Assembly (NCBI GenBank): GCA_033002965.1
Contig: JAURVB010012901.1
Location: forward strand, 1-64,000
Source of the DNA: Piper betle
Lineage: Eukaryota > Streptophyta > Magnoliopsida > Piperales > Piperaceae
DNA length: 64,000 nucleotides
Reading direction: 5' to 3'
The notes under the pieces were generated by a model. It made no database searches and had not been told where the DNA came from. It saw only the letters and a list, made by a program, of their open reading frames with translations. Made by a program: the position numbers and the translations under genes. How positions within the stretch are numbered: the first letter of the stretch is position 1; every line of letters starts with the position of its first letter. This document shows, in pieces, positions 11,928-23,955 of this stretch.

Positions 11928-12166
11928 GTCAGGATCTGAGCCAATACATTCCTGGTGTTCACATTTGGCAGAGTAGCTCGGCTTGGACTGTCTATGAGGG
12001 CCTACCATTTGAACCGTCGAACCATCATGGTTTATTAGAATTTTTTTTCAGTTATAACTTAAGTTTATTATACGACAACACAGTGGGAAAAGATAAATAC
12101 TGGTCTTTTCAACAAGGTACTTGAGTCATAAAATGTGAGCTTGCGGGAAACATGGCTCTGATACCA
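11928..12166 (-). other. gag start, leader and primer binding site of element A
   Basis: This resumes element A after LTR B. On the minus strand it holds the primer site (TGGTATCAGAGCCATG, 12151-12166, complementary to the 3' end of initiator tRNA-Met), a ~140-bp leader, and the gag start at about 12008. The same leader is found at 49,480-49,680 and 45,480-45,600. A 2-bp spacer separates the primer site from the LTR at 12169. Confidence 0.85.
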
Positions 12167-12693
12167 CCTGTAACGACCAGCCCCAAACCGAACCGGGCAT
12201 TACTTAAAAATATAGTTAATGTAAATGTAACATTCTAGAACATGAATTTCAATACAACAAATAATTCTTGCAACATATAATATAAATTCTAAAAATAAAT
12301 CATGTTATATAAAATATAAAATAAGTAACCCATGGTCTCAGACCGTTTCCCATAGCCACATTTATAACACAAGAGATTAATTAGGAAGTCCAATTTTTAT
12401 TATCGATTCACCATACCTAGGTTGGTTAAAGAACCACCAACCACACTTCTATTCTTCAGTCCAACGGTGCTCACCTGCGGAGGCAATTCCGCATTAGTGA
12501 TAAAACCACTAAGCTGCATAATTAAATGAAACAAGTCATTATTATCCCTATTATCATTTCACTAGTTATTATTATTATTATTACACAAGTCTTTAGTAAT
12601 TATCTCTCAGGTCATTCTGAGATTAGTAAAAGTCATCTCCCAGCTCATTTTGAGATTAGAAATCGTCTCCTAGCTCCTCTTGAGATTAGGTGG

Positions 12694-14062
12694 TGTAAAA
12701 ACAATCATTTTTATTACAAGACTCGAACCTAAATATTATGAAATCAATATCGATGAACCAATATGGTTGGTTATCAAGTCGACAAGTCATGGTTTGACTT
12801 AAGGTCACTTAGAAGATACCTATTCATGAATGGATGATGGGGTGTGGGAATTTAATGAAGGGGCTCTTTGAACTTAGGAAATACCTATGGATGATGGGGT
12901 ATGAGAATTTAATGGAGGGAATGGTTGAAGCATATATATGTGTAGGAGGAGGGGATTGTTGAGGGGGGAAACAAAACTTTTTCCTAGCTGTCAAATTCTT
13001 CTTGCCTCCTCAACGTCCCAGGTGACCTCCCCATTTCTATGTGAGTATTTCGTCCCTCATCGTAATTGTTTCCATTAGGATTCTTGCATGCAAGGTCTCT
13101 TGGAGACGCCCTACTAAGTTGCTAGATCCCTAGCGTCTTATGCATGGGGTTCTTGTCGACTGCATGGTATGAACTACTGCGAGTCTTTGGGGTCGGGTGT
13201 TTGTTTTGTTGTGGGTGTGCTGCTTTGCTTCATCCTTCGATTGGCAAGAATTGTTGGGATTCTTTGAATTGCTTAGTTGTTTTGTTAATGGACATGTCAG
13301 AATGGACCTGACAGCCAATAATAGATATGTCAAAATGGAACTGACAGCCAATAATGGATATGTTCAAATGGACCTGACAGCAATAATGGACATGTCAGAA
13401 TGGACCTGACAGCCAATAATGGACATGTCAGAATGGACCTAATGGCCAATAATGGATATGTCAGAATGGACCTGACAACCAATAATGGACATGTCAGAAT
13501 GGAACTGACAGCCAAAAATAGATATACCTGAATGGACCAGACAGCCAATAATGGACATGTCAGAATGGACTTGACAGCCAATAATGACTAATCTCAGAAT
13601 GACCTGGGAGACCACCTAATCTCAGAATGAACTGGGAGACAAACTTTTAATCTCAGAATGACTTGAGAGCCTATAGAACTACATTGAGCTTGATCCTGAC
13701 ATGGGTATGTAGGCTAATCAAGATTGATTGATTTCAGCTCACTTAAGGAAGAATAAAAGTATGGTTGGTGGTTCTTTTACGAACTCAGGGTAGGAGAATG
13801 GATAATAAATTGGACTTCCTTTTATTTTCTTGTGTTATACATGTGGCTTTGGGAAACGATCCAAGACTGTGGAACTATTATTATTATGTCTTGACTAACC
13901 ATAATTTACTTTGAATGAGTCATACTTATGGTTTTAATAGAAATAATGTAACATATAAGTAACGCCTAGACCAGTTAGGGCTGGTCGTTTGGTTTGGTAT
14001 AATTTTGAGTAACGCCTAGCCAGCTAGGCCCACAATATTGTGAAAAATGGCGGGTCGTGACA
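12694..14062 (+). mobile_element. Solo LTR, subfamily S, 1,369 bp
   Basis: Begins TGTAAAAAC and ends GGGTCGTGACA, flanked by GGTGG at 12689-12693 and 14063-14067, a perfect 5-bp target duplication. No internal domain is present. It inserted into the 29-bp array of element A's 5' LTR. Its right half resembles the Tekay LTR terminal block (GGTTGGTGGTTCTTTTAC, TGGGAAACGATCC), but the left half differs, so it is a related subfamily. The end at 700-967 is the same subfamily. Confidence 0.92.
13290..13585 (+). repeat. 33-bp tandem array inside the solo LTR
   Basis: About nine copies of a 33-bp unit with the core GGACATGTCAGAATGG and the tail CTGACAGCCAATAAT. It passes at 13586 straight into three 29-bp GAGATTAG-type monomers, so the two repeat families lie side by side. 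The reverse complement of this unit is the basis of the array at 45,795-46,570. Confidence 0.93.
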
Positions 14063-15932
14063 GGTGGTCTCCCAATTCATTTTGACATGAGCGCTGACAA
14101 GGCTACCGGTTTGGGAAAATACAACATTTCATATAGTTATACTAGTTTGGGGAAATACAACATTTTATATAATTATACCAGTTTCGGAAAATACAACATT
14201 TCAAATAATTATACGGACAATACAATATTTCAAACAATTATACGGACAATACAAAATTTTAAATAATTATATGGACACACATAGTAATTTTAAAAGTGCG
14301 GCTCCGGCCGACCAAGGCTGCTAACAAGGGAAAGTACAACATTTTAAATGATTATACGGACTTGGATAATTCGAACTCGTAGCTGCGACCAGTGATCCTT
14401 ATCTGAACGAGAACATAAAATTATACATAAGTATAATTTTATTCAACTAGGAATGCATGCAACTAAATAACTAAAATATATATCACTATTAAGATTCAAC
14501 AATATTAAATATTAAATTATTCGTGTGATTTAATCATTTAAGTCCTACTTTACATTTTAAATTAATTATGTGAATCATAATTAATACCTAACAATTGATA
14601 AAAAAATTATTACTCATAGACAAGTATTTAATTTTCCTTTGCGATGATAATTACTTAACCTCGATATTGATGATTTAGTTTTCGGTTATAATTTTTAATC
14701 GCCACTACTATTATAGCAATTTAATTAATTAAGTTGTCTCATTAAATTATTTAAAATCAATAAAGTTTTGAACTTTATATATTTTCATATTCTATTTAGG
14801 TTCGACGCTAGTGATTGCTACCCGACTATAGTTTAATAACCCATTAAAATAATTATTTTTAAAGATTTATAACATGTTCGTATTCTTTTTAACTCGAGTC
14901 GGTATCAAGTCAGGTGTTATTTATGAGTTGGTGTTATTATTTAACTCGAGCTGTGTTAAGTCAAGCATTATTTACCAATTTACAACCGAAGGTAATTTTC
15001 TTCTTCTTCTATCCCGGCGCCATCCCCTCCAGCCGCTGCCGGCGATCGTCTTCGGCCGCTGTCAATCGTCGTCGGCCAGCCCTGCCATGCCGTTGCGGTG
15101 TCTCTCCAACCAACTCCGACCGCTCTTCCTGCCACGGCGATGTCTACATCGCCTGCCTAGCGGCGCACTCGAGTCATCGATTCCACCACCGGCGAGTGTC
15201 GCCGCCTCATTTGGGTGGTCGCCTCAACACCCTCGACCCCCTATCAACCTTCCCCGGCCAGATTGGAACCTGTCGCCACCTAGGACGGCCAGATTTCTTC
15301 ACCCACCGTCGTTGCCTTTATTTTTATTGTTGTACTCTGTTTTTGGCCATTTACCACCCTAGGGTGGCATCCACAGATGAGAGATTGACCCTACACTGAT
15401 TAACGAAGAGAGTAGGATCATCTCTGACATTGGAAATACCGTTGCCACTGATTCCCAGTGAAACTTTGCCTGTACTTGCCCATCATGCTGAAACAGGGGA
15501 CTCGTCGGCCAACAGTCGTGTTTAGTTTCTTTCTTGTTGATTTTAAACTTTAATCCTCCCGATTATAAAGCTTATTATCAAAATAAAATATGCATGCAAG
15601 AAAATTAAGAAGAGGAAGATAGGAAGAATACCCAAGCAAGGAAGAAGCCCCGGTAAGGAAGAGGAGAACTAGGCGGCTAAGGTGAGGAAGACGCCTCTTA
15701 CACTAAAAATGACGTCCTCTTTTAAATTTATAAAGATGAAAATGAGGGCTAGGGAATGTGAAAACACCCCTAGACCTATATTTCATTTAACTGAGTAAAT
15801 AATAAATGGGTAAATAATTAACCGGCTATTATTAACCAGGTAAAGAATATAACACGTTCGGTCCTTCCCAGACCGCGTTCGGTTCTTTCCAGACCACGTC
15901 CACGTCTAAATTTTTTTTCCATGGTCTTTACA

Positions 15933-16552
15933 GTACTCGGCGTACGTGCTGAAGGCCAGGAGTAATATGGAGGTTTGGAAAGGGCTTAGGATAAAAGTTT
16001 TATGCAAAGTACTGAAAAAGAAGTGTCGAGAGCGGCACAGTACCAGATAGATCAGGTTGCTGTTGAGTCAGCTGCTCAATGGCTCCTCTATAGTTGCCCT
16101 TAAGAGGGTTCTTGAGGAAGATATATGATTGTTTGCTTTCCAAGAGTGTTTGCTCTCATGTTCTAGTTTGATATCTGTTATTTCCAGACCAGTGACACCT
16201 GTTGCCGATGTTTTCTTACTATATATGTAGGTGAGGAAGATGAATGGAGTATGCCGACTTTGACGAAGGACTAGCGTTTGCATTGCACACACGTACCTGG
16301 TGCCGCGTCGACTTTGCGTAAGATGTGATGTGATTGGCTGTTGTTGTGGATTTACATATTGGTGTATATATGCATGTGTTTGTGAGGCTTGTATGCCTTG
16401 TTTTAGAAATGCTTGGAAATGATTTGAGAAAATCTCTAATGATGTGCTTTGTTGAAATGAAAGAGGAACTAAATGAACTGAGTATGAAATTACAAGTGGG
16501 CGAGACGCCGATTACAAAATGTGTGGAGGTTATTGTAATATAAATTATTGTT
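15933..16552. other. Unassigned DNA right of element A
   Basis: No gene or transposon domain recognised. Frames are short (maximum about 70 codons) and have no family motifs. It may be the left part of the LTR whose 3' end is at 16897. Confidence 0.4.
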
Positions 16553-16897
16553 TATATATATATTATATTGTGTTGTGTTTTAACAGGTCATCCTTATTGT
16601 ACTTTTTAGGGGAGGTTCTGTCCATTTTATTCTAGAATTTCTATAAATTTCGTTACTATTTTAATTATTTTGGTGTGTGGCTATTATCATGGCATTCACA
16701 TCAGTATCCTGATAGGGTTTTGCATTTTATTCATACATTGTTTGCACATTAGAAGTGTGCTTCATCTTGAGACGTCAGAGGGTTATGTCGTAGCCGTTTA
16801 GGTTTTGGGTCAGCCAAATTAATCGGTTTACGAGTAGTTCGATCCTTTGTAATAGTTTCAGACCGGGTTGAGAGTAAAGCAGATTGGGGATGTTACA
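16553..16897 (+). mobile_element. 3' end of an unrelated LTR (type M), copy 1
   Basis: Reads GTACTTTTTAGGGGAGGTTCTGTCC..., then ATCTTGAGACG, and ends GGGGATGTTACA at 16897. It matches 31,440-31,748 over ~300 bp at moderate identity, so it is a dispersed repeat. The CA end and the 'GGGGAGGTTCTGTC' motif suggest the end of a Ty3/gypsy LTR. I cannot assign a clade. Confidence 0.5.
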
Positions 16898-17138
16898 ATG
16901 ACAGCTAGGGTGAGGGAGACACCCCTCTCAAAATAAAATGAAAATGACATCTATGCTATGGGAAAACACTCCAACACCCGTATTTCATTTAACTCGGTAA
17001 AGAATAAAATATAATATTTTACCAGATAAAGAATATAATATAACAATAATATAATAATAATACTTTCTCCAACGTTCAAACTTTCCCCGACCAAGTCAAA
17101 TATATATATATATATATATATATTTCCTAGTCTATACA
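16898..17138 (-). mobile_element. Truncated 3' LTR of Tekay element D
   Basis: Only the first ~240 bp of the LTR (read on minus from 17138) remain, abutting LTR M on the left. The conserved GGTGTTTTCCCATAGC-type block and an (AT)n run at 17,099-17,123 are visible. Confidence 0.75.
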
Positions 17139-18189
17139 ATCTCCCCAACTTAGAAATATTCCGTCCCCGAAATACCATAACGGGCAACAGAATAATCATT
17201 ATTAATTATTTCTTCGATATCGGTTCATGCTACTAAAATTATAAGAATCTTATCCCACGAATAGACTAGGGTATTTCCTTGACATTTCTTGTTTAGTCTC
17301 CCATGTAACTTCCTTCTAACCCTTAATTTTTCCACAATACTTTTTATCAAAGGAATTTCCTATTCTTGAGTGTCTTTGTTTCTCTTGCCAGGATGCAAAT
17401 CGGCTTTTCCTCATAGGATAAAATTGAATGTAGCTCTAAGTCTTCAAAATTTGTGATTATATGATCTTCATCTAGTATATATTTTTTTAGCATTGACACA
17501 TGGAAAACATTGTGTACTCCAGCTAGGCTTGGTGAGCAATGTTAGTCTATATGCACAATTTCCAACTCGATCCAAGATTGAACAGTCCTATGAATCTTGG
17601 CTGCAACTACCATCACATTCTAAATCGCGATCACCTCCTCCTAGGAGATGTCTTGGTACATAAACTCCCTCAACTTGGAACTCTTGGTCCCTCCTTCGAG
17701 TATCAGCATAACTCTTCATGTCGATCCTGACCTGTCTTAACCCTTTGTTGAATGAGTTTTACATTTTCAGTTGCTTCTCTCACTATCTCTGGCCCGACTA
17801 TCAACTGCTTGGTAGACTCCAGCCAGCACGATGGAGACCTGCAGGGCCTACCATATAAGGCTTCAAATGGTTGTCATCCCTATACTGGCTTGATAAGAGT
17901 TATTGTAGGTGAATTCAGCCAAGCCTAAGTGTTTCTCCCAGTCACCTCCCAGTCAAGAATGCAAGCTCGCAACAAATCGTCCAAAGTTTGAATAGTCCTC
18001 TCACTCGACCATCAGTTTGGGGATAAAATGCTGTACTCAGCTTGATTGGGGTCGCCATGGCTTTTTAGAAAACTTCCAAAAATGTGAGGTGAATAGGGGA
18101 TCTTGGTCGGAGACTAACTCCTTTGGAATCCCATGTAGCTTGACAATATTTTTGGCATACAATCCTGCTAGGTATTCTGCAGTTCTCAT
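17139..18189 (-). pseudogene. Decayed integrase and chromodomain (element D)
   Basis: The polypurine tract lies at 17139-17152. The next ~1 kb aligns along its length with 1745-2790 of element A but has many stops and indels. A short frame at 18037-18330 retains TAEYLAGLYAKNIVKLHGIPKELVSDQD-type sequence around the second catalytic Asp. At about 18190 a deletion joins integrase core directly to the RNase H-integrase linker (VKLAQM), removing the zinc finger. Confidence 0.8.
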
Positions 18190-19069
18190 TTGTGCTAGCT
18201 TAACACATTCAACTAAATCATTGGAAATAACCAAATTTTCTAGTAGCCTCGTTAGTTTCTCCATGGGGTTGATTGCCACCACTTTTACTGACATGACCCA
18301 TAGCCTAGCTAGCTGCTGACCTTTGTCCACCTTGCCCTTCTAACTCAATGTGTTTGCTACCATCATTCGCTTTCCCAGGTGTGGTATAAAATTTGGAAGT
18401 CGTGAGTCCTTCAAAGGAATGAAAACTCTCCTCATTTGTTAGACTCTTCTTTAGAGACTGGAAATCCTCCTCACACTTGCTACTCCATTCGAACTTGACT
18501 CCCTTCCTTATCAGTTTGGTCATCGGCAATGCTACTAAGGAATTTCCTGTAGTAACCCGTTAAACCAAGAAAGCTTCTGATATCTGTGGCTGGCTGGGTT
18601 GGCCAATCAGTGACTGCTTTCACTTTTGACGGATCTACTGTAGCTCTAGCCTTTGAGATAATATGACCATGAAAGTTTACCTCCTTCAACCAGAAGCCAC
18701 ACTTGAGAACTTGGCAAAGAGTTGGTGTTCTCTTAAAACTTGAAGAATAATGGATAGGTCCTTCACATGCTCTTCTTCATTATTTGAATTGACTAGAATA
18801 TTAGTCCACATACACGATCATAAACTTGGTCCAAGGATGCATGGATACTATATTCATGGAGTGGAAATAAAGGCTGCTGGTGCATATGTTAGGCCAAAAG
18901 GCATGACCAGAAACTCATAATGTCCATACCATGTTTTAGAAAGCTATTTTCATATGTCTGACCCCTTTAAAAGCAATTGGTGATAATCAGACCAGAAAAT
19001 CTATCTTAAAAAATACTCCAGCTGTTTTTAGCTGATCAAACAAGTCATCAATCCTTGGTAAGGGGTATC
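18190..19069 (-). pseudogene. Decayed RNase H-RT fragment (element D)
   Basis: Frames at 18305-18689 keep [21 protein letters not shown] and SFLGLTGYYRKFL of the RT C-terminus. Most of RNase H is deleted around 18,350-18,440. RT continues in broken frames to the [20 protein letters not shown] region at 19,030-19,069, where an LTR end abuts it without gag or primer site. Confidence 0.8.
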
Positions 19070-21639
19070 TGTAATGACCTGCCCTTGAACGGACCGGGTG
19101 TTACCTAACATAATATTCTAGAACATGATTCATAACACAGACAAATAAGTCTAGAATTTATAAATCATAAAAAATATATATATAAAATGATCGTCCCACA
19201 ATTTCGGACCGTTTCCCATAGCCACAATTATAACACAAGAGAATAAAAAGCAAGTCAATTTATTATCAATTCACCAAACCTTGGTTGGTAAAAGATTCAC
19301 CAACACATTTTGGTCCTCAACCCAAAGCTGCTCACCTGCGGAGAGCAATTCCGCGTTAGTGATAAATCACTAAGCCACATAATTAAATGAAACAAGTCAA
19401 TATAATCCCAATTATCACTTCAAGAGACTTTTGGTTGTTGTCAGCCTATCCGAGCTCTTGATGTGTTGGGAGGGGTAGCAACCACATCTAGCTCCAATTC
19501 CATGCGTGCGTACGCCTGCATGTGCTTACAGCGATATAGTTACCGATATTTGTCAGTGACTACAATGCGCAATGAGCTCTTCTTCCACTGCTCATGCTGC
19601 TGGCAGAGGGTTAAATATTTCGAGGGTGCTGCCCTATGTCGGTTGAGTCAACACGGTTGCGTTCGATTACGTAATTGATCAGAATGCGAAGTTGACAAGA
19701 CTACCATGGTAATTTAAAAGGGTGTGGCCTCGTGTTGGACTGAGTCAATTCGTTAACCTGGTTGCACTCGGTGCATGGTGGTCAGATTGGGCTCAGACCG
19801 ACTTGTTCTGCCAACAAGGGAAAATATAACATTTCAAATAATTATACGGACCTGGATAGTTTGTAAGTGAACCTGCAATTGTGACCAACCATCCTAATCT
19901 GAACGTGGAAATAAAATTATACATACAGTATAATTTTATTCGAGTAGAAATACATGCAACTACATGACTAATATATATATCATTAATAGAATTCGGCAAC
20001 ATAAAACATGCAACGTTCAACAATATTAAATATTAAATTATTTATATGACATAATCATTTAAGTCTTACTTAGTATTTTAAATTAATTATCTAAATTATA
20101 ATTCACATTTAACAAATGATAAAATAATTATCAACTTATAAACAAATATTTAATTACTATTATAAGTATATTTTCCTTTAGTTATAATTTTTCATCGCTA
20201 TCATTATTCATAGCAATTTAATTAATTAAGTTGTTCGATTAAATTATTTAAAATAATTTGTATTATTCTAATTCAAAGATATTACTGATACAATTATTTT
20301 GAATTATTCAACTCAATAAAGTTTCGAACTTTATTTATTTCCATTATGCTATTTAGGTTTAACGCTTGTGATTTTTACACGATTATAGTTTAATAACCTA
20401 TTTTCTACCTTATTAACTCGTTATTAAAATAATCACTTTATTTACCTAGTATTAAATTTAATATGATAAAGGTGAAATTCTTTATTTTATTAATTACTTA
20501 TAACCTTCCGATTTAAATTAATCGTTTGTTGTACACCGATTAATTATCGATCATTTATCATTACGGTATTTTTAATACTTATGGTGATTTCGTACAATAG
20601 TTAATTAGTTTAGCAACCTTTAACAGATAACCCATTAGAATAATTATTTTTAAAGATTTATTACGAGTTAGTATATATTTTTACTCGAGCCATATTGAGT
20701 CAACCCTTATTTACAAGTTTGCCGCCGAAGCGGATTTCTTCTTCTTCTTCCCCGTCGCTCTTCTCTGCTCTAGACCTGACCTTGGCACAACAACAGGTCA
20801 CGTCCTTCTAACCTTATGCAACCTTCCCCAGCAACCCAATTGAACAACTCATATAAACTTCCCAACAAAGCATCAACAAGGAATTAAAACAGCCAAAGAT
20901 GAAGCCTAAAGTCCATGTTTTACAGCAACTATCCAAGGCGATACTGGTCACTCCTTCTGCAACCTCGAGATCACTACTTTCTTGTACCTTGCTACCAAAT
21001 CAGATGTTCAACTACCTCAGGCTGGCATCAAACAGGAAGATCAGCCACCTTTGGATGTTGCAGGGAGTAGAGTCATTCTCCCCACGTCTGCACGCTGCCG
21101 CCATGAATTTCAGCGAGAAGGTCGTCTGTGGTGGCCTGTGCCGTCGGCAGGAACTTCTGTAATAGACCCTTGATGTTCTCAACAAAGAACAACTGGCGTC
21201 TACCCTCTGAACCTTCCATTACAAAGTCAATTTAAGACGAACCGATCACCTTCGTCATCCCTTGCAACTCCACCCACAACAGGCGTAATTTCTGCCATCC
21301 ATCGGAAACCAGGGACACGATGAGCCATCCCTTCCACCTAACAACCAGAGACGTCGTCTGGAGTGTGAGGGCTGCCCTGAAATTCCTTGCCTCATGATCG
21401 CCCACCTTGCAAAAATTCAGACTCGTTGCCCATGGCGGGATTTCCAGTTTTCAGTTTAGTTTAGTTTTTTTATTGTATATTTAAGACTTTAATTCTCACG
21501 TTTATCAAGATTATTATCAATTTAAAAGAAATATGAATGCATGAAAATTAAGAATAGGGAGATAGGAAGGATACCCAAGCAAGGAAGAATCCCACACCGG
21601 TAAGGAAGATGAGAAGAAAATGAGAATGAAGATGGCTGG
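19070..21639 (-). mobile_element. Minus-strand Tekay LTR (J) with the non-tandem slot module
   Basis: The left edge TGTAATGACCTGCCC at 19070 is the LTR 3' end read on minus, directly against RT sequence of element D. The order matches other Tekay LTRs: terminal block (19,070-19,420), slot (19,430-19,800), hairpin (19,911-19,939), AT-rich middle, leader (20,730-21,440). The slot has no tandem array but a ~270-bp module also seen in LTRs C and I. The right end is replaced by the TRIM at 21640, so the LTR start is lost. Confidence 0.82.
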
Positions 21640-22103
21640 TGTGAGATACCTCAACTTAATCCCGCATCTAATACCTACTAGGAGAAGATCTTGCTTATAA
21701 GTGAGAATGGACTATGGATCTTTAACTTTGGTTAACTATTTTAAAGAAATGGCTTAGGGCCCATTACGTTTGCACTTTGGGCCGGGACGTTAAAGGTTGT
21801 ATCAGAGCAACCTGATTATGTGTTAAATGGTGGGCTGGATTAGGCATGTTGGCTAGGTTGTAGGTCACAGGCCAAAGAAGGTCGGGACTGGGGCTATCAA
21901 CGGGCCAAGTGTAGGAATTTCGGGGACGAAATTTCCAAAAGTGGGTGGATTGTGAGATCCCTCAACTTAATCCCACATCTAATACCTAACGGGAGAAGAT
22001 CTTGTTTATAAGTGAGAATGGACTATAGATCTTTAACTTGGATTAAATATTTTAATGAAATGACTTAGGCCAATTACGCTGTACTTTGGGCTAGGTCGTT
22101 ACA
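21640..22103 (+). mobile_element. TRIM (terminal-repeat retrotransposon in miniature), 464 bp
   Basis: Two direct repeats of ~155 and 153 bp (21640-21794, 21951-22103) start TGTGAGAT and end in GTTA-A/GTTACA. Between them are 156 bp without coding capacity: a primer site (TTGTATCAGAGCAACC, 21797-) next to the first repeat and a polypurine tract (AAAAGTGGGTGGAT, 21937-21950) before the second. That is the full set of cis signals for reverse transcription in under 500 bp. A truncated minus-strand relative lies at 44699-44911. I see no clean 5-bp target duplication. It needs proteins from another element to move. Confidence 0.9.
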
Positions 22104-22108
22104 GGTAT

Positions 22109-23762
22109 TGTAAAGACTATGAAAAAGCATATATATACATACATATATATAGTAATTAATAATAAATCATTAAAAATAATCATTTTTATGGGTTATGGGT
22201 AAAGTTACTATACTAATTAATTATTGGACGAAATTGACATGGACATAAGTAATAAAAATATGGTAATGATAAATGGTCGATAATTAATCGGCCTATTATA
22301 AGCGATTAATTTTAAATCGAAGGATTAAAAGTAATTATAAAATAATGATTTTACGTTTACCATATTAAATTTAATATTAAGCAAATTAAGTGATTATTTT
22401 AATAGCGAGTCAGTAAGGTAGAAATGGTTATTAAATTATAATCGTATAAAAATTATAAGCGTTGAAGCTAAGTACCATAATGAAAATAAATAAAGATAGA
22501 ACCTTTATTGAGTTGAATAATTTAAAATAATTGTATTAGTAATATCTTTGAATTAGGATAATACAAATTATTTTAAATAATTTAATCGAACAACTTAATT
22601 AATTACATTGCTATGAATAATAATAGCGATTAAAAATTATAACCGTAAACTAAGTCATCAAGGTCGTGGTTAAGTAATTATCAGCGGAAAGGAAAATTAA
22701 ATACTTGTTTTTAAGTTAATAATTCCTTTAACATTAGAGAAGTGTGAATTATGATTTAGATAATATATTTAAAATGTAAAGTAGGATTTAAATGATTATA
22801 TCACATGAATAATTTAATATTTAATATTGTTGAATTTTAATAGTAATATATATAGATATATGTCATTTAGTTGCATGCATTGTCACTCAAATAAAATTAT
22901 ACTTATGTATAATTTTATGTTCTCGTTTAGATTAGGATCATTGGTCACAGCTGTGAGTTCACTTACAAACTATACGAGGTCCATATAATTATTTAAAATA
23001 TTGTATTTTCCCTTTTTGGCAGCCCTGGTCGGCTTGAGCCCAGATTCGACCACCATGCACCGAGTGCAACCTGGGATCAACTCAACTGACTACCAACGGA
23101 AAGCAAATGGGATCAACTCAATTCAGCACCACCTGAAAGATTGAACACCTAACCCCATGCCGAAAGGGGTGACAAGCACAATGCACAAGACGGCTCATCA
23201 TGCACTTGTGATACTAAGAGGGTGAGTCAATGGCAAATATCAGTTACTACAAGCTGTGGGCCGCATAGCATGTGTGCGCATGCATGGGATGGTAGCTGGC
23301 TGGCGTGGCCACCCCTCCTAGCATATAACTAGCTTGGCATAGGCTCATAACAACTAAAAGACTCTTGAAACGACAATAGGGATTTTATTGACTTGTTTTA
23401 TTTAATTATGCGGCTTAATGGTTTGATCAGTAACGCGAAATTACCTCCGCAGGTGAGTAGCTTTGGACTGAAGAATAGAAGTGTGGTTGGTGGTTCTTTT
23501 ACCAACCTAGGTATGGTGAAACGATAATAAATTGGACTCCCTTTTTCCCCTCTTGTGTTATTATTGTGGCTATGGGAAAACGATCCGAGACTGTGGGAAA
23601 GTTATTATATATATTGTCACATGCTATCAAAACATGTTTTATTTTTATGATTTATAAATTCTAGACTTATTTGCAATATTACAATTCATGTTCTGGAATG
23701 TTGTGTTTACAACAAATTATATTTTTAAGTAATACCCGGTCTGGTTAGGGCAGGTCGTTACA
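22109..23762 (+). mobile_element. 5' LTR of Tekay element C (internally deleted)
   Basis: Starts TGTAAAGACTATG at 22109 and ends CAGGTCGTTACA at 23762, with the primer site two bases further. It is 1,654 bp: about 0.9 kb (head and leader) is missing after the first ~25 bp, so the promoter part is probably lost. The slot has the non-tandem module (23,080-23,380) with GTGTGCGCATGCATGGGATG. The left flank (GGTAT) directly follows the TRIM. Confidence 0.85.
22891..22918. other. Conserved perfect LTR hairpin
   Basis: Two 12-bp arms (ATAAAATTATAC and its complement) flank a 4-bp TTAT loop. Perfect or near-perfect copies occupy the same LTR position at 28066-28093, 14415-14442, 19911-19939, 37882-37909 and about 46786-46802, with weaker ones at ~7127 and ~54660. 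In transcripts of the LTR this would be a stable stem. Its role is unknown. Confidence 0.85.
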
Positions 23763-23764
23763 AG

Positions 23765-23780
23765 TGGTATCAGAGCATGG
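23765..23780 (+). other. Primer binding site of element C
   Basis: TGGTATCAGAGCATGG, complementary to the 3' end of plant initiator tRNA-Met, two bases after the LTR. Confidence 0.88.
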
Positions 23781-23955
23781 TTTCCCACTAGCTCACAAAT
23801 TATGACTCAAGTACCTTGTTAAAATGTCCAATAATTATCTTTTCCCACAATGTTGTGTTTTGAATTAACAAATTCATTCGCTAATAAACCTAAGTCATAA
23901 CTAATAGAGAACATATTTATGAAGCATGATGGGAAAAAAATTTTCGACGTTTCAG

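Larger units (their letters stand above)
12169..15932 (-). mobile_element. 5' LTR of Tekay element A, interrupted
   Basis: On the minus strand the LTR starts at 15932 (TGTAAAGACC) and ends at 12169 (GGTCGTTACA), next to the primer site. Without the nested solo LTR it is about 2.39 kb. Order on minus: GGACCG-rich head (15,840-15,900), leader with ~160-codon non-coding frames (14,990-15,470), AT-rich middle (14,400-14,880), central slot with 29-bp repeats (12,596-12,688 plus 14,068-14,095), and terminal block (12,170-12,590). The right flank GTACT would be the target duplication, but the partner site is missing. Confidence 0.9.

Noticed and set aside
14874..15399. Two overlapping frames of ~160 codons in LTR A
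   Set aside because: They lie in the LTR leader. The same region in the other LTR copies has different frames broken by stops, so coding is not conserved.
16334..16543. 69-codon frame as a small gene
   Set aside because: No motif and no flanking gene structure; it lies in unassigned repeat-flanked DNA, and stop-free runs of this length are expected by chance.
21640..22103. Cassandra-type TRIM with 5S rRNA in its repeats
   Set aside because: The repeats contain no recognisable 5S promoter boxes; only the small size and layout are shared.
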